A stretch of 64,000 nucleotides of DNA, from contig OX485805.1 in the NCBI GenBank assembly GCA_950295325.1, forward strand, positions 54,646,758 to 54,710,757, written 5' to 3'. Origin of the DNA: Polytrichum commune (lineage: Eukaryota > Streptophyta > Polytrichopsida > Polytrichales > Polytrichaceae). This document shows positions 19,212 to 30,759 of this stretch, piece by piece (positions within the stretch are counted from its first letter, which is position 1; each line of letters opens with the position of its first letter). The position numbers and the translations under genes are program-made. Below the pieces are notes generated by a model. That model saw only the letters and a program-made list of their open reading frames with translations, searched no databases and had not been told where the DNA came from.

Positions 19212-22200
19212 TTAACATGGGTAACAAATCCAAATTGAGGCCCTAGCCACTTTCCTCATGATTTTCAGAGCTTAAATGAATATCTCTTAAGTGGATTTTC
19301 TCACGTTCATTAAATGGTCATATAGGGTCCCTTTAATTATGTTGCCTATTGAACCTAAGATTGTCCTTATAATTTGAACAAGCAAGCCAATATCTTTTAA
19401 GCATAATGGTATCTTTTCTTGGAGCCACACCAAACTACATACCACTCATATATAGGTGTTCTAATAAGAAAAATTGAAAAGAAGGGTTTTCTACCTTACG
19501 TATAAAGGTAAGTGACCATAAATGGCACCTCTACATTTAGGCTACCTACAAACTAATTTAGACAAACCAAGCGAGTTTTTTAAGTTAGCAATTGTTCCAA
19601 ACTTGAAGCAATTGAAAATATTTGATTTTAGTGATGTTGAGTCTCATGTCTTATATGACACAAACTTGAATTGATATGTATATCTCAACCCAAAGTTAAA
19701 GTTGGCTTGTTAAGATCAATTCATGTGTTGCATCTTGATCCTTAAAATAACATCATAAAACTATTGTTTAAGGTGCACAACTTTGCAATTTGTACTTCAA
19801 AAAGTAGGTTATTTAAGGTCACTTACCTTGGAAGCAAATTGAATTGTAGTATTGAAGTATATGTTGAAGTATACTTTACAAGGTTGATTTGATGATTTGT
19901 CAACAAATCAAAGTTGAAGTACGTAATTTACAATCTATACTTTAAAAAGTAGTCAACGACAAGTGATGTGAGTGGCCACATTAATACTGTCCATATTCCA
20001 CTCAAGAATAATCAATGCCAGCTCTTGTGGAATGCGTACACTAGAAATTTTCCACTGGGTGTCTCAACTTATTGGAATTTGATGTGGACGCTATAGTTTA
20101 GCACCAAAAAAGATAAACTAGGAAGTACTATACGGTACTAGCTATATCTACGTTTTTAATCAAAATACTATGGGCACCCATAGTAAGAATATCCCAATTA
20201 ACAAGATCATTGGTTAGATCCACTTTTGCTAACACAATTGGAGGCTCATCATGTTCTTGAACTTTGTTGTTGCCTTTGTGTACTCCACAAGACAACAAGG
20301 CCTCATTGGCTTGATGTACAACTGCATCATTCACGGGAACACTTACAAGATTTTGGGAAGATTGATCATGCTTACTTACTTTGAATGCCTAGTATGATTA
20401 CTTGTGAAAGGAGAGGACATTAATTAAGATATTATAAAACGAATAAGCTAAAAATGAGAACATTATTTTAAGTTTCATTTAAAAATGGAAATCAGTAAGT
20501 CTAGAAAAGATTGGGCCTTTAGTCTTGGTGGGTTCCAGTCACATAGTCAACTTATAATGAAGTTATTTTTACTATAAGCAAGATTTCTACAACACTAAAT
20601 ATTGATTTAGAGTGGTCTATATTATTCATTATCAACTAATAATAATTGTCTCACAATTAATGAATGGCAACAAGAGAGGGGGTTTAATGACACGTGGTGT
20701 TACATGAAAAGTCACAAAGACCACAATTATTAACATGGCACATCATGTTTAATGATACACTAATTTAGATGTTTAATGCACTAGCAATTATCATATTTCG
20801 AATTTACTAAGTCATAAAACTTCAAGACATATTGCAAGGTGTCTCACTTGAAGAAAAGCCCCTAGTTTATGCTAGCCTTCTTTGTATGTATTTGTGTATT
20901 TTTCAGAGCAAATTACTCCAAACCTTATGAAACCATTGGAAGTGAAAGAAACTTATATTCATTGGCTATATAGACCTATATTGAGATGGTTCAATGTAAA
21001 TAAAAGGGGGGACCGAAGGAAGGAGAATTTTCGCATTTGGTGGAAGAGATATTGCAAACGGATTATTCAATGGACCTCCTCTGCAACTTAAGATCACTTA
21101 GTCCTTCTAATCCCCAAACCCTTTGATTAGTTTCATCGTAAGCATATTTACATGTGCAATTCTATAGGCAGATTTGGTCATACAAATCAAGCATCTGTTC
21201 TTCAAGACTAGATTCTAGTGTGCCTTCACTTGAATCTAAGCTGAGTGCATGAAAAAGCATCAATAATATTTTTGTTGAATCGTTGTTGCACAAAAGAATA
21301 ACAACAATTTCCCAATCCCCTACACACTAACCCTAAGTATGGCCCGGGTGAAACTTCTGATCACGAAGAACATGGAGTTGTTTGTGCACTTCCGAAATGA
21401 TGAAACTATTTAGACCAGGATTCACATAGCCTCAGATTGTAAAAATACTCTACACATGGTACATGATTGTGGCAACCTACTTGATGGGAGCACACGTATA
21501 GAAACCTAAATCTCTCGCATCTGGAGCTCAGCTTTAAGGCAGTGGGATATTTCATCTGCGCCAAAGAAGAAAGAAGGGGCGATCGGCTACTAGCTCCACA
21601 AATGATTGCATCATTGCCGACACGCCTGCTCAACGAATCTTGTCTGCATGGTGCCTGCTGAGGTCGTGAAATTGCAGTCAAATGAAGAAGCCCCGATCAA
21701 TCGGTCTTGCATCAGTTAGTTATGGCCAACACCAGCCAGGGTGGTACTGTCCATCGGCAATTAGTCACAAAATGAGCGCCCAGCTGCCTACTGATGCACT
21801 TTGACTCCATCAATCTGAGCACAAATTCGCTGGCCATGGCTGCAGATCTTTTTGTGGTGGTACGTGCATCTCTGACCCTTTCTCCTGGCCTCAGGATCCG
21901 CGCACAAGGAGGTTGTCATCACCAGTGTAGCTTCGAATATCACCACGCCCAGCATCACAGCCACGAATGGCAACATCTTCGAATTTACAGTAGTTACAGT
22001 TTTAAACGAAGCCTTGAAGTTTCTTCTACGACACTGCAAAATTAATCTTGGTCTGTCCGACCTTGGGAAGAACAATTGCTATGTGGAGCTTGAGTATATA
22101 CGAAACCTTCGCAATCCTCGCTGAAGCACCTCGACCAGACCCAATGTGCATCTGTGTACTCCGCTTCAGCCAAAACTTCTGTGAGATTAATCTAGCATAT

Positions 22201-22349
22201 ACAACCGTGTGGTGAATCAGACCTTGAGCAAAACTCCTGTGTGAACCTTGAGTGCACTAAACCTCCAAAGACCAAACTGAATATAAAGCACAGATGTCTA
22301 GAGCACTGTCTGTCCACTCCAGCCGAAGTCCGAGAATTGAATCTCCAGG
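19212..22349. other. no gene seen
   Basis: AT-rich to about 21.3 kb, then more balanced. Short open frames exist at 20128-20334 (minus), 20882-21091 (plus) and 21788-22075 (minus), but none has recognisable motifs. Confidence 0.5.
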
Positions 22350-22616
22350 ATGTTTAGCAGCGAACAATTACCGGGAAGATGCTTAGATGCTACATCCGAA
22401 ATGCATGACACCAAGAGAAGGAATTTAGAACTAGAAGAGTGCTGCGATGATGTAGACCCAAAAAAAAAGTCGGGGCGCCAGCAGTTTCGTCGAGGGTTCT
22501 CAAGTGTTGTATTTTGCAGCTGTGATTCTTGGGTGCAGGCAGGTCTGCGGCCGGCGGCTGGCTGTGGAATTCAAGTTCCGGAGGAGGGTGAACAAATTGA
22601 ACGTGTTAGGAAGTAA
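22350..22616 (+). CDS. hypothetical 88 aa frame in duplicated repeat, copy B
   Basis: The complete counterpart of the frame at 40-255. It begins ATG-TTT-AGC (MFSSEQLPGRCLD), is followed in frame by the shared MHDTKRRNLELEECC segment and ends ERVRK before TAA. A donor-like AA|GTAAGA overlaps the stop, so it may be a first exon spliced onward. Only a few amino-acid changes separate the copies. No family recognised. Confidence 0.3.
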   Translation: MFSSEQLPGRCLDATSEMHDTKRRNLELEECCDDVDPKKKSGRQQFRRGFSSVVFCSCDSWVQAGLRPAAGCGIQVPEEGEQIERVRK

Positions 22617-23158
22617 GAAGGAAATTCCTGAGTGGTGGATTTTGGCAGGTACCCAGAAACAGCATATACTGTAACTTGCATTGAAATACGGGTAACCTAT
22701 GTTGGGAATGCCAAGTGCTTTAGTGACACTGTGAAACCTACACGCAATGCTTTAATTACTTTCACTTCACAATACTGGCTTTTTTGAAAACCAAGGTGTT
22801 TCTTAAATTTAAGCAAAATTTGGTGAATCAAATTTACATTATTGTGGTCTACATCAAACCTTAAGAATGTGCCAGATGCTTAGAATTAGTGTGATTCACA
22901 TTATGTAGAGTAAATGATGTGCAATTAGAGGGGGCTGGGTGGAATGAGCGGGGAAATCCCTTTATAAGTTCAAAAACGGAAGAGGGGGAATCACTCAATG
23001 GTTTTAGTGGAAACTTCGAGGGATAAAGGCATTACTTAGCTAATGAGTTGTGTTCATGGGTCCAACAATAGATTTGAAAATAAAGACTATGGATGTCAAA
23101 TCCTAGTGCTTCAGATTAAATTCGAAGTTATAGCAGTTGAGGAGAGCTCATTGATTGA
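22362..23158 (+). repeat. ~0.8 kb direct duplication, copy B
   Basis: Same orientation as copy A, 22,361 bases downstream. Small indels (for example the shorter purine run near 22975) show independent decay since duplication. Between the copies lie the P450 fragment and the 16.9 kb element. Confidence 0.85.
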
Positions 23159-23888
23159 ATAATGTTATGTACATTATCTCGATAAATAAACAAATAAATT
23201 GATGGGAAAAGTTCTGCAATGAAATGAAGTTGATTTAAGAGACCGGGAAGCCAAAAGGCAATGGGTGGACATGGGATTGTGCACATGAAAATTCCAATAT
23301 ATATGTCCAGTTTTGGCACTTGTAAAATATTTTTGATTGAAAATTTGTCTCTAAAATGACACTAACTTTGATTCACTAGTAACAAAATATCCACACCCAA
23401 AAGGGGCCGGGGGGGGGGGGGGGGGAGGAAGGCAAAACTCATTAGCATGAAGTGTTTTTTTTTTTATGACTTACCATTTGTAGTTGCCTTTAAGTAATTT
23501 GAACCTGAACTTCACTAGTGTGTTGAAAACCATATTATCTTTTGAATGCTTGTTTTTAGAAGAATTTAATTGATAGATATTTTTTTCACAAGTAAGCTAT
23601 ATCTACAAGCTTTGATACATAAATATTATAATTTTATGTGAATCTTTTTTTTTGATGCAACAAGTAACAAGATTGGTGCATGATGCAAGCAAGACAATCC
23701 TCATGAAGTAGATCGTAGGGGGATGATCCCCAAAAGCTATGGTGGACATTTTTGTCCAAGCAATCACCATTACGTAACAATTCCAACATACATGTTTATG
23801 TTGTAATCTTCTAATTTTGGACACATGGACAACTACATTTTTTTTGTAAACAAATGCAACTCAACAAAACTTTGACTATACAATCAAA
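23159..23888. other. no gene seen; poly-G run
   Basis: AT-rich non-coding DNA. A homopolymer of about 17 G lies at 23409-23425. The segment ends in AAA, one copy of the target duplication of the CACTA element that follows. Confidence 0.6.
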
Positions 23889-23958
23889 CACTAGTAGAAA
23901 ACATGGTAAAAAAGAACCGCGGTCATTTTCCCATTGCGGTTCTTTTGACCACTGTTTT
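23889..23958 (+). repeat. left terminal inverted repeat of the 20 kb CACTA element
   Basis: 70 bp. It contains its own hairpin: AAGAACCGC (23912-23920) and GCGGTTCTT (23936-23944) around a 15-base loop. Confidence 0.97.
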
Positions 23959-26690
23959 CAAAGGGTGTCCACCTAATGCGAAATCATGTTACAGTTGAAG
24001 TTTCCTTTGGGTGTCGGTTGGAAATACACATTGACAATGAACGTATTCGAAGTGGCCCGGGTTTTCTTGGTGTTCACAGCTACGTACATAAATACAATTA
24101 TTTTTCGCGATTGTCAAATTCCGTCAGCGATCGATGTTGAATATATATATATGTATATATATAATTATTTGAAGCAAATGTTGGTTAAATATGATGTCCA
24201 TGCACAAATAATTGGAGATGTTGCGGATCCCCAGTCCTGTCGGCTCGAAATTCATTAACAATGCATGGTGGCTGTCACTTGCATATAGCTGCGTAGCTTG
24301 CAAAACCAGGGGAATGCTGGTTTGGGCTTCCAGTCCCGGCTGCATATGACCGTGACCTTCCAGCGGTGAAAAGGTGATGCACTCTATGCATGGTTTGTGT
24401 GTCAGTCAATAACTAACAACATACGCTGGAACTAAAAAAGTTTGCGTGTTTAATGCATTCCTGGAACACAACTCGACTGCGCAGCAATTACATGCACCCA
24501 AAATTGGGTGCAGATCTAGCATCAGCAAGCCCTTCAACACCCACGTGACTGCAGATTGCGAGTCGCATTGTGTGGAGGTTTTTACGGACTCGAAAATTTG
24601 TTTAGTGCACTGTGGCGTTCTGCATCTGCAGACTGTCCTTTAATTGCACTTGACTTCTGTAATTATGCCTCCTGCATGTGTGGCCTCCACTACATTGCTA
24701 GAGTGGTGTTCTGTGAACCTCTTTGCAACAAATTCTTGGCCCACAATTTCAATGTTGATGGACTCGTGTACCTAGATACCACACTGCAAGTAATGTGACA
24801 ACTACATTCAAAACCTTTGAATAGCTATTTCTGAACGCCACAATGGTCCACCAATTGCCGTTCTCCTCTGCCTTAGAACACTATTTACGCTTGCATAGCA
24901 CTGCGTAGTCTCCGTGTGTGTGCATGCCCGACAAACTGAAGGCGATGGGTTTCTTCGACCTGGGGTGTGAACTACATCAAGGTCTAAACTACATATACAA
25001 TTTTCAAAAAGGCGATTGGCACCATGTTCATGGCCTCCCGATAATTGGTCACCTTCGGAGTGGTGTTTGACATTGTGCATGCAATGGATTGGTCGGGAAC
25101 TTCACAACACAACCACATATGGAACTGTTTGGGGAGACACAATGCACAGTAGAGTGTGGTAATAGGAGGATTTGCATTATTGATTATTAACTCAAATGCC
25201 AAAGACCAGGACAGACAGTACATTGTTTTTCACAGACTGTTTGCTACGAAAGTATTTCATATTCAAAAGGGATGCTCCCACAAGTACAGAACGCCAAGAA
25301 CGGGAGGTCGTCTTCACAAACATCCGACCTCCCACTACATACTCGCTGGCGAGTACCGCATGCCATGAGAACTCTCGGCTCAGTATGTAGTTCACATTGA
25401 GTCCCCACAAACATGTCTACATTGTGTGTATGTATTTGACTACGTCTATTGCTTATATTATTGGAAATAAACACAAACTAAAAATATGACAATGCTTGCT
25501 TCCTTGTGCCCCTCTGCACGGAAAATGGAGGGCCCTTGCTGATCAAAACTCTTCATTTGGTGGTTTGTTGTCTGCCATTGCAATCCCGCAGGTCACGATG
25601 ACTACCGTCTTCCTTGAATTTTGCCGTTCCCCTGTCTTCATACTGAGAAGGCACACGATTTTCATTAAAAAAATTGAATGGACACATAGAGACTACATAT
25701 ACCCATCCCATGCACCACCTCCCACAGTCATGCAAAGCAATGACATCAGCTTTGATGAATTCATACAACATGTAAGACCGCACTAGTGCCCTTCGGATTG
25801 GAACCTACAGGTTATTGTGGTCGCGAAACCCTCGATGAATATCCGTTTCTCCGACACTGTCCATAACCGTTCGGGTTGCAGGGATGCACAACACCGACGT
25901 CCATGTCGAACCATCCTCCGTGCGCCACTGCCCAACAAATTCTGCATCCGATTGCATCCCACACCTGTGTCAGGTGTTCTCGCACACATTACACTAAAAT
26001 AACATCAAGTGTGTGATCAATGCAAGTCATTTCTGTTCCCACGAGGGTGCAACGAAACATGTAAACCAAAATAGCCAACAATCTCATGCACATCAAAGAA
26101 ACCAGCTTGTGTGGCTCACCTCAACTACAAGTTGTACCGAACCAAGACATCGATAGTACGGATGCAGTCACTGCTGTCAGCATCCAACATAACAACACCT
26201 TAAAATTACACACAATTAGAATACACATGAGCTGCACTGATTGGAGAGAATCGACCACTATGTACAGACGCAGAAGCCGAGTTCCGGAGATAAGCGGTTA
26301 GTGACCACCGATTCAGGAACAAGGCAGCGCATAGTTCGGATTGACCACAAGTCTGCTGCACCTTGCGAAAAGTAGCAAACAGGAGTGCACACAGAATGTG
26401 GGGAAATTGCAGGTCGATGTTCATATTAAATGATAATTTTGCTGAACTTCAGAGGTGCACTTCAAGCTCAGCTTCAGATTCGGGAACAACAAGTTAAGGG
26501 GTCCAAGGACACACTTACATCAATGTTTGAAGGATGAGATGCCGCCACATGACTCCTCGGGGATGCAACATCAGGTTATAGATTGAAAGCCGGTATCATG
26601 TCAGCAATTCACACTCGATTGTAGCTTGTTTAACAAACAAAGCAATCAAGCGAAACAACATTACAAGAACTGACATTACCTGAAATTGCA
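23959..26690. other. left subterminal/internal region of the CACTA element, no gene
   Basis: Non-coding as far as I can see. In CACTA elements such regions hold accessory-protein binding repeats; I could not define a repeat unit by eye. Confidence 0.5.
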
Positions 26691-29600
26691 TTATAAAATT
26701 TTCTTGCCCGATGCTTTCATTGTATCGGTTCTGTTCTTCAATTTGGCACAGTTGCGCAGTTTCACAGTTTCCGATACTTCATTGTTGTTGCAGGGGGATT
26801 TGGAGGTCTTCCCATCTAGGCCTTTTTCAAGAGCAGTAGAGGACGCCCTGCCACAAACTGCGGACGTGAACTTCCCCATCATGCGGGTTATTTCTTCCAT
26901 GCTTGGGATCTGCATAATGTAGGAGACACCCCACAAAATCGGGCTATTGGGTAGTCCTTCCGCTTGATCAAGGAAGGCTATATGCTTTGGAAAACGCCCC
27001 TCCTTTGAGAACATCACCGGAGTGTCCTTGTAAAAGACTCTGATTACAGAGATCATTTGCTCCCCTTTTTTGCACAAATCTTGCTCGTCGTTTATGCACC
27101 TGGACTTGTGATTGATTCCCGCATACGCTTCTGCTACAACCTTCCCTTCAAATTCCGGGTGCAATACCCAAACCTTCACTCTTACCCTGATTGGATTCTA
27201 CAAAAAAGATGGAGAAACCACAAGTCAAATACTATCATGGCATGTTATGGACTCCATGGATGCAACTCGGTAGCATAGAGATATCCACAAACCAATTTTG
27301 TTTAAACACACAATAACAGTGCAACGGTACTTACGCAATTTTGTGGTCGCTTCCCAAATTCCAGTTTTGTTATGACAGAGGCGTCAATCTGCGGTGTTCT
27401 CTGCTTCTTCGTTTGTGGGTTCCCGGATTTGGTTTTGCCTCTCTGGCTACTCTTCTCGGCTCCTCTTGACTCACTCATTAACTTGCGCTTAACGGGAACC
27501 TTGGGCAGCACCGGCAGTTCCTCCCCATCTGAATCTCCATTTTCAGCACCCTCAGTATCCTCCTCGTTGGACTCGTCCCCTTCATGCAAGTTGACATCAT
27601 CAACGAGTTTCTTTCTGTCATTCTTCTTACGGGACTCATTCAACCCATGCACACTGTTATTCTCAGTCCTCTTCACTGTCCCTCCTTCGCGCACAGTCTC
27701 TGCATTCTTGGGCCATCTGAGCTTCATAAAGGGGCTCTCAATGGGCGGACTTTTCCCACCAGGGCTGTTCATGTCCTCCTCATAGCTGTAGTCCATGAGA
27801 TGACTACTTTCGGGGGACCTCGATGGGCTTTTTTTATCTACCTCTGTTGGCCGAACCCTTGAACTTGAGCTCCTAAACTTTGTGCTATTCTGTTTTCCCA
27901 CCATTATCCTGGAATATTTCATGGATGTACGAAGTCCATCATCGGAAGAGTGGTCTGATGACAAAATCTCAATGGATTGCATGATATTACCTATGGACGC
28001 CAAATCATGTGTGCCTCGGCCATGCTGTGCTTCATCTTTTGACAAAGTATTTTCGGAGCTGATATCCACCGATGTCACATCATTTTGGATGTCGGTCTCC
28101 TCCAATGTCGATCTCTTGGGCTTCTTTTCCCTCACATGCCGAACAAATCTCCCTCCCTCTCTGTTCCTAGTGTTGCCGTCTTGCAACTTCGACATCCCAT
28201 GTTCCAGCCGCGACTTCCCCTCTATGTGATGAGGGTCTGTTGAATGCTCGCCAGAGGGCCTCCTTAATCCATTCAACACCTCCGTTGTGCTGCGGTTGCT
28301 CAGCCTCGGAGTCTTCGCGGCATCTGGTCCACTGTCCCTCGCGGCGTATGAGTGAGCTTGAGTTGAAATGTTATTCGCCAGGGAGTCACATTCCGAGGAC
28401 ATGTTAGACACAAATTCGTCCACCATGGCATGCAACTTGTTGCTAATCTCGATCATGGGTTGACGCTCCAAAGCACTGTCTGAGGAAGACACCTTGGAAG
28501 AATGTGTGCCTTTAGTGTGACCAGGGGGTGTCTTGACACTGCTGATGTTTTCTTTGAGCTGCAGCATGCATTACCGGCACAGTAATGGGTTACCCTTATC
28601 TATGTGCATAACATTGCTCATGAAGATAATGCACATATTTAACTCCTTTATGTTAATGTTATACTGAATGGTTCGGCATGGCCAATAAAAGAATGCAATC
28701 GCCAAGGAGCAGGTTAACATGTTTACATACCTTTGGCTTGAATGTTTTGGCTTGCTCAATTGAACTGCCACACACACCATCTGTGCTTCCACCTGTACTT
28801 GACTTCCCTTGAGACATGTGCCTGCGCTTCTCCTGCATGGAAGCAGACAAAGAAAATGGTACAACAATGTGAGGGGACTACTCCAACAACGGTGATAGTT
28901 GTTTCTGAACTTGCTTATTGGAAAGAACATTATTTGGACATAAAAGTGTATCCAAATTGATGAATGCACGGACTGTCATGTCCAATTTGCATACTAAGAG
29001 TCGAGGGTATGAAATCTTACTGGAACGCATTTTTTTGCAGAAGCATTTGCCTTGTTTCTTTCGCATTCTTTGTTCCCTTCCCTTGACTTCCAATAATCTA
29101 CCAATTGTGACCACGCAGCTGATGAACAATCGTCAGGCTTACTCTCGTCACCGTGTACGGTCCAATGACCATGATACACAGCTCTATTTCTCTTATACAT
29201 ACGTTGTAGAAATCCCGCTACCATGCCTTCTGGGAGAGGCTTCTCTATTACAAACTGTCTCCTCACTTCTGTCATGATTTCTTGCATTGTGGAGGGATTT
29301 TTAATGTCTATATCAGCGTGAGGAACAATAGCAAGTGCAGCTAATTTTAGGGCGTTCAGGAATTGCGATTTGTATTGCACTATGTCTCCACTGCTGTTTT
29401 GTGCAAGGCGGACTTGTGGCACTCTGCCTTCCGCTATGGATCTTTTCACTTCTTTTAAATACGACTTCTCTTCTACTCTAAGTTGTTTTCTCTGAGACGA
29501 CGTGTAAGGTGGGGATGACTTACTGGTATTCGAACTTAACAATGGAGGATTATTGTTGTTTTGTGTTGGGGTCAGATCCTCCATCATGGAGTCATGTTAG

Positions 29601-30759
29601 TGGCGCAAGGTACCCCCTCCTGATGCAGGTTGGGCACTAGGAGTTTGGTTGATCGTAGAACGCCCCAATGTCGATGGTCGAGGTGCTGCTATTACTGAAT
29701 CCTTGTCAGGGCATGAAGCCCCACGACCCCCCCTCACATCTCTCGTTCCTTGCACAAAGATTTGAGCCCCGCGTGGACCTCCTGCCACCGGTGGAACGGC
29801 TCCAGTCAACCCTTGCTCCCCTACGTCTTCAAATGGCATACCCTGGTTGGGCGGGCGAGGCTGCGGGTTCTCATGTCCTGAACCTGGGAATGGTTGGGAA
29901 ATGTAGAATTCTTTCCCTGCCATGTGCCCAGATTGAGAGCTAAATGCTGCACCATGAGGTAGATTGTGCATTGGTAACAACATATGGTTGCCATTCGACC
30001 CCTCGTACTGGCTTTCTCTTGGCTGGGCGGAATATGTCAGCTGGCTGTTGTATTGATTCGGGGATGCAACGGGCGTCCCCATACATGGATTGTACATGGA
30101 CTGGCTCTGAGGACCTATAGAGCCAAAAACCGGTTGGGCATTTTGCCAAGGAATTGTGCTACGTGGTTGATGGTAGCTCCTTGCATAAGGCAGCCCCAAA
30201 ATCTGCGCATAGCCACCAACTCAAAGATTAGGTTTACATTTCTAATGCGAGAAAAACCAGGTGTCACCGCCCCCAACCCATAATGTGCACACTTACAAAG
30301 AAAAATTCGACTGGAGCACATGTTTGTATACTCAACTCAACATTGTATGCAACAGAAAACACTTTGACATTGACAGCAATGTGACCCACATTGAGAAACA
30401 TGGACAACCATTTCTTGACTTTCAGGTAATGAGTGTAGGGATGCGGTGCACCTGTGTCCGATCAACGTACTGAGGTTGGGACTGTCCGACCCTAAATACC
30501 TGTGGAAAAACATGGGAAACAAATACAACTCAATTGCGCAGCCAGTCCCATGATCTGAGCAAAAGCAACACGCACTTAACATGACAGGCATGATATACTG
30601 CTAGACATCCATGCATGAAAGGAACGCAACTTCAAAATGAGGAAATCGAAATCCACATACCCCACATGTCAAATCATCCACAAACTGGGTGCTTCTCACA
30701 ACATCAAAGTCGGCAAGGGGAGCATTCTCGTATTGGTCAGCCATAATATATCCCTGCAT
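26691..30759 (-). CDS. TNPA-like (Ptta/En/Spm) CACTA accessory protein, six exons, one in-frame stop
   Basis: Exons 30759-30661, 30499-30452, 30202-29021, 28832-28731, 28558-27335 and 27197-26691 join in phase 0 throughout with GT-AG sites, about 1,053 residues. Exon 1 starts at ATG 30759 (alternative 30744). The N-terminus is Gln/Pro/Ser-rich. Exon 3 ends with AAWSQLVDYWKSREG then ERNKANASAKKC, the pattern of plant En/Spm TNPA-type proteins. Exon 5 is a long charged, Ser-rich linker with basic clusters. Exon 6 holds VWVLHPEFEGKVVAEAY and GLPNSPILWGV, positioned like the conserved C-terminal block. TNPA proteins bind subterminal repeats and help the tnp2 transposase. A TAA at 29599-29597 (one C-to-T step from CAA) interrupts exon 3. 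If ATG 29587 is used instead, the C-terminal product is intact. Confidence 0.75.

Noticed and set aside
1-23158. The 0.8 kb direct repeats as LTRs of one 23 kb retrotransposon
   Set aside because: No primer-binding site after copy A, no polypurine tract before copy B, no reverse transcriptase between, and no TG..CA ends seen.
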